From positions 5,643,390 to 5,707,389 of the forward strand of contig NZ_CP063785.1 in NCBI RefSeq assembly GCF_025860405.1: DNA of 64,000 nucleotides, read 5' to 3'. Shown here one piece after another: positions 1 through 9,196 of this stretch. The stretch's first letter is position 1, and each line of letters begins with the position of its first letter. The translations under genes and the position numbers were made by a program. Under the pieces are notes generated by a model. It did not search any database, was not told the DNA's origin, and saw only the letters and a program-made list of their open reading frames with translations. Source of the DNA: Tolypothrix sp. PCC 7712 (GTDB lineage: Bacteria; Cyanobacteriota; Cyanobacteriia; Cyanobacteriales; Nostocaceae).

Positions 1-269
1 TGCATAACCCGCAAATATTGGCTGTTAATTTAGGCGAGGTATCATAGGTGTGCATCTATCATCAAGCAAGAAATACATATTTGTTCACACTCTAGCCTGT
101 GATAATTTGGATGATGAGTATATTTTTTTGAAGACGAAGCTTTTCTCCTGCATTTTGCTAAAAATCAAGTGCTAATTCTCTAGATTTTTAATTTGATGAT
201 TTAAAGAAGAGTGTTTTTTTATTTGAATTTTATCAGCTGTATGTAAATTCTGATTAGTAAAATTTTTCT
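1..269. other. Leading intergenic stretch, no gene seen
   Basis: AT-rich sequence upstream of the first kinase gene. No convincing open frame, RNA gene or strong Shine-Dalgarno sequence is visible; it presumably holds the promoter of the downstream kinase. The upstream gene lies outside the window. Confidence 0.6.
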
Positions 270-3200
270 ATGCGATCGCACTTATCATGGAAATCTGCAA
301 ATCAGCTTCCGGCTTGGACTTCTTATGTAGTTTTAATAGGAACGCTGTTACTGACTGCGGGAGCAACAGGCTTACTAGAAATCACAGCGGCGACTCAAGA
401 TAAGTTGCGGTTTCAAAATGCAGTTACTCGCACTCAAGACAATATTCAAAGTCGTTTAGATACCTATATCACCTTGCTGCGCGCAGGTAGTGCCTTATTT
501 GCAGCGAATGAAAAAGTAAGTCTGGCAGAATTTCGTGCTTTTGTCGAAAGATTGAACTTAGAAGAACGTTATCCGGGAATTCAGGGAATTGGATTTTCAA
601 AGCGAGTTAGCGCAGAAGAATTACCTGGATTACTCAGCGATATGCAAAAGCAGGGAGTGAAGAACTTTAACCTGCGACCGAATTATCAACGCAATGAGTA
701 CCACTCCATCATTTACTTAGAACCTCTGGATCGGCGCAATCAAGCCGCCATTGGTTACGATATGTATACCGAAGCCGTGCGACGTGCGGCGATGGAACGC
801 GCTCGAGATGGTGGCACAGTCGCAGCATCTGGTAAGGTGACGTTAGTACAGGAAATCGATCAACACAAGCAAGCTGGCTTTTTAATTTACATTCCAGTTT
901 ACCGTCAAGGAATTATACCCAATACAATTGGTGAGCGCCAAGCAAATTTACTCGGCTTTGTTTACAGTCCCTATCGTGCTGATGACTTACTACAAGGGAT
1001 TTTTGGCGGAGAACAGCCTCTAGTAAATTTTGACATTTATGATGGCACAGAAATTAAGCCAAACAATTTATTACACACCTCTAAAAGTAATTATACGGTT
1101 AACAATTCCTTTTACCACCCCCAATTTCAAACCACTCACATAATCAAAATTGCTGGACGTAATTGGACGATAGTTTTCCAGTCTCAGCCAGAGATGGATT
1201 TACTATCGTCCAGAAATTTAGTGCCTTATATTGGCTTTACGGGTGTAGTTATTAGTTTTATTTTATTTGGCATTACGCGATCGCTCAATCGGGCGCGTAA
1301 TGCAGTCGAAACATCAGCCATCGCCTTGGGAGTATCGCAAGCTGCACTCAAAGAAAGCGAAAAGCGCTTTCGGCGGTTAGTAGAATCGAATATTTTTGGT
1401 GTTGCTTGCACTGACTTTGAGGGAAACATCAAATACGCCAACGAATATTTCCTCAGAATGCTAGGTTACACCATAGAAGATATGGTTGCTGGTACAATTC
1501 ACCCCAATCACATTACACCCGCAGAATACCTATCTTTAGATAACCAAGCAATTACAGAACTAAGAAATCATGGAGTAGCAACTCCTTTTGAAAAGGCATT
1601 TATCCGTAAAGATGGTACCCGCGTTCCTATTCTCATTGGTAGTGCATTGGTACAAGCATCGGCGAGCGAACCCGAAGAAATTATTACCTTTTATTTAGAT
1701 TTAACTATTCCCAAACAAATAGAAGCAATATTACGTCAAAAGGAAGAACAATTAAGCTTAATTACTAATGCTGTTCCTGTATTTATTTCTTATATTGATA
1801 ATCAACAACGCTACCGATTTAATAATAAAAAATATGCAGAATGGTATGGAGTATCAAGCTCAGAACTCCACGGAAAGCATATTAAAGAAGTGGTAGGCGA
1901 AGCTAATTACCAGACAATTCGCCCTTATATCGAAACAGTATTATCAGGAAAAACAGTAACCTACGAAGTAGAAATTAGTCCCCCAGATGGTAGCATTCGT
2001 TATATTCATGGTGCCTATGTTCCTCATTTTAGCCCCGGTGGAACAGTAGAAGGCTTTGTTGCTTTAATTAGTGATATCACTGAAAATAAACAAGCTCAAA
2101 AAGCTTTAGAAGAGAGTGAAGAACGCTTCCGTAAACTCACAGAAAAAGCGCGAGTAATTCCTTGGCAAGCTAATGCTCAAACTGGAAACTTTACTTATGT
2201 TGGGCCGCAAAGTGAAGAAATTCTAGGTTATCCTACAATAGATTGGTATGCAGATAATTTTTGGCAAGAACATATTCACCCAGACGATCAAGAATGGGCA
2301 GTAAAGTATTGTATAGAATCATCGCTGACATTAGATAATTACGAATTTGAATATAGAATGTTGGCAGCAGATAGCAGAGTTGTTTGGATATATGACATTG
2401 TGAATGTGTTGCGGGAAGAAGGTCAACCGCAGATATTACATGGCTTCATGATTGATATTACCGATCGCAAACTCTCAGAGCAAGAACGGGAAAGATTACT
2501 AGCTGAAGCCGAAGCCGCCAACCGTATGAAAGACGAGTTTTTAGGGACGCTTTCTCATGAACTGCGTACCCCCCTCAACGCTATGCTAGGCTGGACGCAG
2601 CTACTCAAAAGCCGCAGATTTGATGAAAATACTACAGCTCGCGCCTTAGAAACAATTGACCGCAATACCAAATCTCTCGCGCAACTGATTGAAGATGTCT
2701 TAGATGTCTCCCGGATTATCCAAGGTAAACTCTCCTTAAATCTACAGCGAGTAGAACTAGTTCCAGTTGTCGAAGCCGCCATCGAGACAGTACATCCAGC
2801 CGCCGATGCTAAAGAAATTCGCATCGAATGCAGATTTGACTCAGATATCGGCATTGTGATCGCTGATGTTAACCGCTTACAACAAGTTATCTGGAATTTG
2901 CTCTCCAATGCCGTCAAATTTACACCCAAAGGCGGCAAAGTTGAGGTGCAGTTACAAAGAATTAATTCTCGCGTGCAAATTCGCGTCAGCGATAATGGTA
3001 GCGGTATTCCCCCAGAATTCCTACCATTCGTATTTGACCGCTTTCGCCAAGCCGACAGTTCCAGCACGCGATCGCATGGCGGTTTGGGATTAGGACTAGC
3101 GATCGTCCGTCATCTGGTAGAATTACACGGTGGCACAGTCTCGGCGGAAAGTCCAGGCATTGGTAAAGGTGCAACTTTCATTGTTAATTTACCCATGAAA

Positions 3201-3662
3201 GCAGTTGCTGTAGACCATACCACCTCACCCCAACGCGAACCCCTCATCAATAGCGATGATCGCCCCAATGAACCACAAACCCTCAATGGTTTACGCGTGT
3301 TAGTTGTGGATGATGAGCCAGATGCAAGACAATTACTCACCACCGTTTTATCACCCTATGGTGCCCAAGTCATGACAGCAGCATCAGCTGCTGAGGCCCT
3401 AGCTGCTGTGCCCCAATTCCACCCTGATGTCTTAGTAAGCGATATTGGAATGCCCAAAGAAGACGGCTATGTCTTAATTCGCCAACTCCGGGGACTACCT
3501 CCAGAACAGGGAGGAAGAATACCCGCCGTTGCACTCACAGCCTACGCCAGGTCAGAAGACCGCACACAAGCCTTATTAGCCGGCTTTCAACTCCACATTC
3601 CCAAACCCGTGAATCCCGCAGAATTAGTCGCAGTCATAGCTAATTTGACAGGGAGGACTTAA
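270..3662 (+). CDS. CHASE-PAS-PAS-PAS hybrid sensor histidine kinase with C-terminal receiver
   Basis: Membrane-bound sensor of a two-component phosphorelay. An N-terminal membrane helix (about residues 18-38) and a second one (about 319-338) bracket an extracytoplasmic CHASE domain (about 75-290) that would bind a small, unidentified ligand. Three PAS domains follow (starting near 366, 492 and 617), then a HisKA dimerisation domain with the motif SHELRTPLN (phospho-acceptor H763), an HATPase domain with N, G1 and G2 boxes (about 865-985), and a receiver domain whose acceptor is D1058 in the motif SDIGMP. The 1130-residue length is normal for cyanobacterial hybrid kinases. No response-regulator gene sits next to it, so the output partner is unknown. 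The ATG at 270 overlaps a GCGATCGC octamer and has no clear ribosome binding site. Domain calls are secure; the signal sensed is not known. Confidence 0.93.
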   Translation: MRSHLSWKSANQLPAWTSYVVLIGTLLLTAGATGLLEITAATQDKLRFQNAVTRTQDNIQSRLDTYITLLRAGSALFAANEKVSLAEFRAFVERLNLEERYPGIQGIGFSKRVSAEELPGLLSDMQKQGVKNFNLRPNYQRNEYHSIIYLEPLDRRNQAAIGYDMYTEAVRRAAMERARDGGTVAASGKVTLVQEIDQHKQAGFLIYIPVYRQGIIPNTIGERQANLLGFVYSPYRADDLLQGIFGGEQPLVNFDIYDGTEIKPNNLLHTSKSNYTVNNSFYHPQFQTTHIIKIAGRNWTIVFQSQPEMDLLSSRNLVPYIGFTGVVISFILFGITRSLNRARNAVETSAIALGVSQAALKESEKRFRRLVESNIFGVACTDFEGNIKYANEYFLRMLGYTIEDMVAGTIHPNHITPAEYLSLDNQAITELRNHGVATPFEKAFIRKDGTRVPILIGSALVQASASEPEEIITFYLDLTIPKQIEAILRQKEEQLSLITNAVPVFISYIDNQQRYRFNNKKYAEWYGVSSSELHGKHIKEVVGEANYQTIRPYIETVLSGKTVTYEVEISPPDGSIRYIHGAYVPHFSPGGTVEGFVALISDITENKQAQKALEESEERFRKLTEKARVIPWQANAQTGNFTYVGPQSEEILGYPTIDWYADNFWQEHIHPDDQEWAVKYCIESSLTLDNYEFEYRMLAADSRVVWIYDIVNVLREEGQPQILHGFMIDITDRKLSEQERERLLAEAEAANRMKDEFLGTLSHELRTPLNAMLGWTQLLKSRRFDENTTARALETIDRNTKSLAQLIEDVLDVSRIIQGKLSLNLQRVELVPVVEAAIETVHPAADAKEIRIECRFDSDIGIVIADVNRLQQVIWNLLSNAVKFTPKGGKVEVQLQRINSRVQIRVSDNGSGIPPEFLPFVFDRFRQADSSSTRSHGGLGLGLAIVRHLVELHGGTVSAESPGIGKGATFIVNLPMKAVAVDHTTSPQREPLINSDDRPNEPQTLNGLRVLVVDDEPDARQLLTTVLSPYGAQVMTAASAAEALAAVPQFHPDVLVSDIGMPKEDGYVLIRQLRGLPPEQGGRIPAVALTAYARSEDRTQALLAGFQLHIPKPVNPAELVAVIANLTGRT

Positions 3663-3749
3663 CGGGCAACAGGGAACAGGTAAGAATTACTTAAATGCTT
3701 GGTGGTGAAACTTGTTTCATTAGGACTCCTTCCTTAACAAACGCCAAAT

Positions 3750-4538
3750 TTAATCTTTTGGCGGTAATAGAATTTGATTATTACCTTCTGGAGTTTTAAC
3801 TACTTTGCCACCTAAAGCTTCGATTTCTCTAATTGCTCTTTGTTGCGTGTTTTTATCAACTCCGTTATTTAATACCATGACCCATGTAGAAATTCTAGCA
3901 TGTTTACTATGAGGATTACTGCTTAGAAATTTCACAGTTTTTTGAGAGATTTTAGCTACATTCTGGCTTTCTTCATCGTCATAAGTGCTAGCCCAATCTA
4001 TAGCTTGCATTAAAGATTTTTTAGATGCTTGGGCATCACCTAAAAACAATAATTCATCGATAGCTTTATAACGCCATACATAATAAGCATTTTCTGGAAC
4101 TTTAGGCGATAAAAATTGTAACCCATGTTCCATTAATTCTATAGAACGCTCAGGTAAACCTGCATAAAGAGAAGTACTGACAGATAGGCCTAAATAAGCA
4201 TCTAGAAATCTGGGGTTATGCCCGAGAATCACTTCAAAATACTTAGGGCTGGCTGCATAACCTGTTTTCTCGCGTGCTTCTTCATCACCAAAGTATTGGA
4301 GAAAATTTAAATATACCCAATCAGCAATCAAGTTTTCATAGCCAAAGCCAGGCGTTTGTTTTAAAAAATTTAATCGCACCTGTTCTGCTTTAATTTCTCT
4401 TTCTAGCGTTTCTACAGAAGCAGTGTCTCGATTATTTAAAAAGCTGTGCATTCGAGGTAATTGCATCAAGGCAATTCCTAGAATACAGACACTAATTGTC
4501 AAAAATGTATTGATAGTTTCACGATATAAAGCAAACAT
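3750..4538 (-). CDS. Conserved membrane-anchored TPR-like protein of unknown function
   Basis: A 262-residue protein with a single N-terminal hydrophobic helix (about residues 8-27), so probably anchored in the membrane or carrying an uncleaved signal. The remainder is alpha-helical and rich in Tyr, Leu and Ala pairs in a TPR-like pattern, with the segment IADWVYLNFLQYFGD near residue 70. I recall similar hypothetical proteins in cyanobacteria but no function. It is convergent with the preceding kinase gene and followed on the other side by an unlinked stretch of about 290 bases. Nothing in it suggests an enzyme; a scaffold role is possible but is only an inference. Confidence 0.75.
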   Translation of the reverse strand: MFALYRETINTFLTISVCILGIALMQLPRMHSFLNNRDTASVETLEREIKAEQVRLNFLKQTPGFGYENLIADWVYLNFLQYFGDEEAREKTGYAASPKYFEVILGHNPRFLDAYLGLSVSTSLYAGLPERSIELMEHGLQFLSPKVPENAYYVWRYKAIDELLFLGDAQASKKSLMQAIDWASTYDDEESQNVAKISQKTVKFLSSNPHSKHARISTWVMVLNNGVDKNTQQRAIREIEALGGKVVKTPEGNNQILLPPKD

Positions 4539-4630
4539 TGTGATTGACTGACCTTATTAGCTGGGGATTATTTGTCAGCTGTAATGCATGGAAGTTGCAT
4601 ATTGATTGGTGGGGGTTGTCAAGAGATGCA

Positions 4631-4652
4631 CAGACGCGATGAATCGCGTCTG
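4631..4652. repeat. Short palindrome, GACGCGAT/ATCGCGTC type
   Basis: A near-perfect hairpin with arms CAGACGCGAT and ATCGCGTCTG. Related palindromes with the same GACGCGAT core occur at about 18332-18363, 60498-60519 and 61246-61270, so this is a small dispersed repeat family rather than a site specific to one gene. Confidence 0.75.
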
Positions 4653-4832
4653 TACAAGAGTCTAGTATATTTTTTAATTCCCTATCCCCTATGGCAATTG
4701 ACAACTTCCACCAAGAAACTGCAATATCTCAAGGCATTGACTGGTATATCTAATTACAGCACAACAAAAATCAACAGCCAAGGCTAATGGTGATGCAGAG
4801 TAGTAATTGGGTGAAAAATAGAAGTACTATTT

Positions 4833-6050
4833 TTACTTAGTTAAAAGTAACCAGCATTGTTGTGCGATCGCCCAATCTTCTTGAGTATGAATGACTAAGA
4901 CCCGTATCGTTGATTCTGGGGTGGTGATGTCGATATCAACGGGGTTTTGTTGATTTTTCTGGGGGTCGATTTTCAGCCCTAAAAACCCAAAGCCTTCGGA
5001 AACAGCTTGACGAATTCCAGGGGATTTTTCACCGACACCTGCGGTAAATACTAGAACATCTAAGCCCCCTAAACTGGCAAGCATAGAACCAATGCCAGCA
5101 CGCAAGCGATGCACGTACATATCCCAAGCTAACTGGGCGCGATAATTACCTTGAGCGATCGCAGCGATTACTTCTGGCAAATCACTGGATATACCAGAAA
5201 TTCCACGTAACCCAGAAGATTTATTGAGAACATAATCAAGACTTTCGGCAGAATAATTAGATTGTCGTAGCAGGTAAATTAAAATCCCTGGATCGATGGA
5301 ACCAGAACGACTACCCATCATTAACCCATCTAAGGGTGTAAAGCCCATAGTCGTATCTATGCTGCGGCCGTTTTGAATTGCTGCTAAAGAACAGCCGTTA
5401 CCTAAATGACAATTAATTAATTTCAGCGATGCTAAATCTCGTCCCAGGATATCAGCCGCCCGTTGAGCGCAGTATTGGTGACTGATACCATGAAACCCAT
5501 AGCGGCGGATACCTTGCTCCACCCACTCATAAGGGCCGGGATAGATTGCCGCAGCATCAGGGATAGTGGCATGAAATCCAGTATCAAATACTGCCACCTG
5601 CTTCACATCACCCAAGCTTTGCTCGATGGCTTCTATACCTTCCACAGCCGCCGGATTATGTACAGGTGCTAAAGTAGCAAGTTGGGCGATCGCTTTTTTC
5701 ACATCCTCATTAATCACCGTACTTTTACGGTAATCTTCTCCCCCATGTACTACACGATGACCTACCACATCGATTTCTGACAGATTACCAATTACCTTGG
5801 TAGCACCGCGAGTCAGAGTGTAAAGCATATAGGTGACATGTGCCTGTCGCGAGTCCGCATAGATTGATTCTTCCAGCACTTCACCTGTAGCGGTTTTCAC
5901 CTGAATTTCTGCGACACCTTGCTCTTTCGTCCAGTTGACTTTACCTTCCCAAAGCGGTTGAGGTGCTTGTTTGGGGAGAAAATCATCTTTGATTTCATAA
6001 AGACAACTTTTTTGACTACTAGATCCGGCATTCAGTACAAGTATTTTCAT
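4833..6050 (-). CDS. ackA: Acetate kinase
   Basis: Interconverts acetyl phosphate plus ADP and acetate plus ATP in the cytoplasm, part of overflow and fermentative acetate metabolism. The 405-residue length fits the family. The N-terminal NAGSSSQK motif, the FDTGFHATIP motif in the middle and the HLGNGCS and MGSRSGSIDPG segments are the signature phosphate- and acetate-binding parts of the ASKHA-fold acetate kinases. Its start codon overlaps the stop codon of the upstream nanE gene by 4 bases (ATGA), so the two are very probably translated as a coupled pair. No phosphotransacetylase gene lies nearby. Function is assigned with high confidence. Confidence 0.97.
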   Translation of the reverse strand: MKILVLNAGSSSQKSCLYEIKDDFLPKQAPQPLWEGKVNWTKEQGVAEIQVKTATGEVLEESIYADSRQAHVTYMLYTLTRGATKVIGNLSEIDVVGHRVVHGGEDYRKSTVINEDVKKAIAQLATLAPVHNPAAVEGIEAIEQSLGDVKQVAVFDTGFHATIPDAAAIYPGPYEWVEQGIRRYGFHGISHQYCAQRAADILGRDLASLKLINCHLGNGCSLAAIQNGRSIDTTMGFTPLDGLMMGSRSGSIDPGILIYLLRQSNYSAESLDYVLNKSSGLRGISGISSDLPEVIAAIAQGNYRAQLAWDMYVHRLRAGIGSMLASLGGLDVLVFTAGVGEKSPGIRQAVSEGFGFLGLKIDPQKNQQNPVDIDITTPESTIRVLVIHTQEDWAIAQQCWLLLTK

Positions 6051-6730
6051 AATTTTTCAGAACTCATTATTGATTTATAGGCTCTGACTTGAATGTCAAT
6101 CCCAGTAATAGCAGTACCAACGACAACAGCATCAGCCCCTAAAGCTAAGGCTTGGCGAGCCATTTGGGGTGAAGCTATCCCACCTTCACAAATCACGGGA
6201 ATATTTAGCTGTTCAACCATCTGGCTGAGGAGTTCCCAACCAGGAGGCGTAAAATCTTTGGTTGCGGCTGTGTAACCAAAAAGAGTTGTTCCCACAATAT
6301 CTGCTCCAGCATTGACTGCTGCTTTTGCCGCCTCAATTGTATCGACATCTGCCATAACTGGTTTATTTAATTCTTGATGAATTCTGGCAATCATCGTTGC
6401 TAATTGCTCATCACCAGGGCGGCTTCTCATTGTGGCATCGATGGCAATAATATCAGCCCCAGCAGCCGCCACAGCTACAGCATGATGAAACTGAGGGGTA
6501 ATGTAGACATCGTAGCCAGCTATAACTTGTTTCCATAGCCCAATAATCGGCGCATTCACACAAGCACGCACAGCTTGAATGTGATTGGGGGTATCTATCC
6601 GCACCCCAACAGCGCCATTATTCACCGCCGCCTGTGCCATCGCTGCAATTACTAGCGGTTGATGCAACGGTGAATCAACGGGGGCTTGGCAAGAGACAAT
6701 TAAGCCTTTTGGGCATGGGGCATGGGGCAT
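6047..6730 (-). CDS. nanE: Putative N-acetylmannosamine-6-phosphate 2-epimerase (NanE family)
   Basis: A TIM-barrel enzyme that would convert N-acetylmannosamine-6-phosphate to N-acetylglucosamine-6-phosphate. The motifs GLIVSCQAPVDSPLHQP near the start, GADIIAIDAT, MADVDT, GADIVGTTLFGYT and the C-terminal VICEGGIASPQ phosphate-binding region agree with the family, as does a length near 220 residues. Residues 1-7 are encoded by a GGGCATG heptamer array (minus-strand reading), and no other in-frame ATG lies nearby, so the true start is either inside that array or a non-ATG codon before GLIVSCQ. The stop overlaps the ackA start by 4 bases. No sialic-acid genes are visible in the window, so its physiological substrate here is uncertain; amino-sugar recycling is an inference. 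Confidence 0.88.
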   Translation of the reverse strand: MPHAPCPKGLIVSCQAPVDSPLHQPLVIAAMAQAAVNNGAVGVRIDTPNHIQAVRACVNAPIIGLWKQVIAGYDVYITPQFHHAVAVAAAGADIIAIDATMRSRPGDEQLATMIARIHQELNKPVMADVDTIEAAKAAVNAGADIVGTTLFGYTAATKDFTPPGWELLSQMVEQLNIPVICEGGIASPQMARQALALGADAVVVGTAITGIDIQVRAYKSIMSSEKL

Positions 6731-6930
6731 GGGGCATGGGGCATTGGGTAATGGGTAATGGGTAATGGGTAATGGGTAATGGGTAATGGGTAATGGGTAA
6801 TGGGTAATGGGTAATGGGTAATGGGTATATCTCCCTGTCCCCTTGTCCCCTTGTCTCCCTCATCTCCCTCATCCCCAGTCCCCAGTCCCCAGTCCCCAAT
6901 CCCCATTACCCCTTATCCCCAGAGGGGGCC
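6711..6930. repeat. Heptamer tandem arrays (GGGCATG, TGGGTAA, CCCCAGT types)
   Basis: Three adjoining blocks: GGGCATG units at about 6711-6743, roughly twelve TGGGTAA units to about 6827, then C-rich CTCCCTCAT and CCCCAGT units to about 6910. These are the short tandemly repeated repetitive sequences typical of Nostocales. The block overlaps the start of nanE on one side and ends about 40 bases before the stop of the next kinase gene. Open frames across it only reflect the absence of stops in the repeat units. Confidence 0.93.
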
Positions 6931-6950
6931 CCGAGTTCCCCAATCCCCAA

Positions 6951-9107
6951 TCACGACTTACACACCGTCATCGGCTGCGCTGGTATCCACACGGTGAAAA
7001 TTGAACCGATGCCTACAGTAGACTCTACTTCAATGCGCCCGCGATGGAGTTCTACTAGTTGTTTAGTTAAGGCTAAACCTAATCCTGTACCTTCGTAGCG
7101 GCGGCGATAGGGTGTATCGAGTTGTTGAAATTTTTCAAATAGTAGAGGTAACTGTTCTTCAGGAATGCCAATACCTGTATCTTCTACTTGAAAGATGGCA
7201 GTTTCTTCTTCTACCCACAAGCGTAAAGTCACATTGCCGCCTTTCGGGGTAAATTTAATGGCATTTGTTAATAAATTAGAAATAATTTGCTCAATTCTCG
7301 TTGCATCGGCAGTAAAGCGATCGCGTCTTGGATCGATTTGCAAATCAAGCGTCAGCTGCAACTGTACCTGATTGGCTCTGTCTTCTAAAGTTTTTACCGT
7401 ATTTTCTGCGATATCTCTTAAGGAAAATTCTGTAATATTTAAAACTGCTTTGCCTGCCTCAATTTGCGATAAATCGAGGATGTCATTAATCATTTCTAAT
7501 AAATGCTCGCCACTGTCGTGGATGGTTTGAAGATAATCTCGTTGACGTTGGCTCAATTCACCCAAAGGCCAGCGTAACAGCGTGGAAGACATGCCGATGA
7601 CATAAGTTAAGGGCGTAAGCAATTCATGGCTAATTGTCGCTAAAAATTCATTTCTCAGGCGGCTAGCGGCTTCTGCGGCGAGTAAAGCATCGCGTAGCTC
7701 TAGTGTGCGTTCAGCTACTCGTTGTTCCAGGGTATGCTTTTCTTGAGTGAGAGTTCTGGCAGCATCTCGCAGCGATCGCATTAATTCGGTTTGGTGAATA
7801 GCGATCGCTAATTGTTCTGCGATCGCACTCAGCAAGGTTTTTTCGTTTTCAGTCCATTCTCGTGGATGGTGACATTGATGGGCAATTAGCAGTCCCCAAA
7901 GTTTTTCCTCAAACATAATGGGGGCGGCTACCTTAGCACGTACCTGAACTTCCCTTAAAAAATTTAACAAACATTGTTCAAGGCTGTAAGTTTTTTCCAC
8001 ATCAACCACCGCTAAGGTAAAACCTTGGCGATACTTCTCCCAACATTGGGAGTGATGTACAAAGCAAGTTTCTTCCCGATAATTCAAAACAGAAGGAATT
8101 GCCTCGTTAGCACGGACTTCATAGACTATACAACCCCCATGTAGTTGATAATCTTGTAGTGGGGGTTGGGGATTGGTTGGTGTTGACAGTGCATATTGTC
8201 CGTTGAGTTGATGGGGAGGTTCTCCTGGTTGATTACCAAACCAGGTACGGTAATTATCACTATTTAAGGACGCAGCATCAAAGTTGTATGAGGTATTGGT
8301 GGCTCTTCCATCCTCAAATCTATAAATTATTAATCTGTCTAATTCTAAAAACTCACGTACTTGTGTGAGCGCCGTCGTCATGATGACAGATAAATCCAAG
8401 CTTCTGCGGATTTGGTTTGTAACTTGATTCAACAGCCGTTCTTGAGCAACCTGTTTTTTCAGTGCATCTTCCACAGGTTGACAAATATAAGCATGAGGCT
8501 CATTCAAAGTTTGTGCAAAATCTACCTGCTGATTCAGCTGCGGCAAGAGATATTCTAATAACAACAGCGTAAATTGACTTTGGAGCGTAGCATCATTAGT
8601 ACGGAGAATTTGACTATAACGTTGCAGATTTTGGTAAGTATAGGAATCAGCGCCAAACAAATCTCGCAGTTTTACCAAGAAAGAAGCGATCGCTTCGCAA
8701 TTAAATGTCAACCTCGTATTCAGCTCTGCTGCATCCTGAGAATAGGAAATACTGGTAAGCTGCGATGTAGAGGAAAGTTGCTTGGGCTGGTTACCAGAGT
8801 TGAGCAAATTATTAGCGGAATTTGTCCCCGTTGTAAAGCTAGCTCCTCTTACCTCCGTATCAGGTGATTGCTGTTCTCTCTGGGTGAGATTTCCCATTAA
8901 CAGCGCACTAAACCCCTCAGACACCAGCAATGTAAACCTTTGCTCCTGCCACTCTGCAGGGACGCGAATCCTTGCCAACACCGCTTCTGTTAACACCAAA
9001 GCTGCACTTCCCACTGCTTGAGCCATCTGTTGTAACAATTCCCCAAGCTGATTAAATGTATCTAAGGGTAAGGTTCGAGAGAAGCTCAAATCAGAAGAAC
9101 TAAGCAT
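6951..9107 (-). CDS. GAF-domain sensor histidine kinase, possibly cyanobacteriochrome-like
   Basis: A cytoplasmic 718-residue kinase. The first 230 residues match no domain I recognise. A GAF domain follows (about 240-440), beginning LDRLIIYRF and ending in the segment LWGLLIAHQC. That ending and the preceding cysteine C379, in LEQCLLNFL, align with the bilin-attaching region of cyanobacteriochromes, but the residue after the cysteine is Leu rather than His or Tyr, and an insertion of about 60 residues lies in the middle of the domain. A coiled coil (about 445-480) leads to HisKA with H494 in ISHELLTPL and an HATPase domain with NLLTNAIKF and GTGLGLAL. No receiver is attached. The gene is divergent from cobN, 89 bases apart, so a shared control region is possible. 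Kinase call secure; chromophore binding undecided. Confidence 0.9.
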   Translation of the reverse strand: MLSSSDLSFSRTLPLDTFNQLGELLQQMAQAVGSAALVLTEAVLARIRVPAEWQEQRFTLLVSEGFSALLMGNLTQREQQSPDTEVRGASFTTGTNSANNLLNSGNQPKQLSSTSQLTSISYSQDAAELNTRLTFNCEAIASFLVKLRDLFGADSYTYQNLQRYSQILRTNDATLQSQFTLLLLEYLLPQLNQQVDFAQTLNEPHAYICQPVEDALKKQVAQERLLNQVTNQIRRSLDLSVIMTTALTQVREFLELDRLIIYRFEDGRATNTSYNFDAASLNSDNYRTWFGNQPGEPPHQLNGQYALSTPTNPQPPLQDYQLHGGCIVYEVRANEAIPSVLNYREETCFVHHSQCWEKYRQGFTLAVVDVEKTYSLEQCLLNFLREVQVRAKVAAPIMFEEKLWGLLIAHQCHHPREWTENEKTLLSAIAEQLAIAIHQTELMRSLRDAARTLTQEKHTLEQRVAERTLELRDALLAAEAASRLRNEFLATISHELLTPLTYVIGMSSTLLRWPLGELSQRQRDYLQTIHDSGEHLLEMINDILDLSQIEAGKAVLNITEFSLRDIAENTVKTLEDRANQVQLQLTLDLQIDPRRDRFTADATRIEQIISNLLTNAIKFTPKGGNVTLRLWVEEETAIFQVEDTGIGIPEEQLPLLFEKFQQLDTPYRRRYEGTGLGLALTKQLVELHRGRIEVESTVGIGSIFTVWIPAQPMTVCKS

Positions 9108-9196
9108 TGTTAAAAGTCTGGTGTGAGAGGCTAGCTGCTAACGCTCAAAGATTTTTTTGTGTTCTAATCAACAGTTTAAGACGGTAATACAGAATT

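Noticed and set aside
6675..6906. Open frames with LPITHYP or CPMPHAP repeats on the minus strand
   Set aside because: They are translations of heptamer arrays without stops; only the part after the array (NanE) has family similarity.
9108..9196. Cobalamin riboswitch upstream of cobN
   Set aside because: The gap of 89 bases is too short for the full aptamer and no B12-box-like segment was seen.
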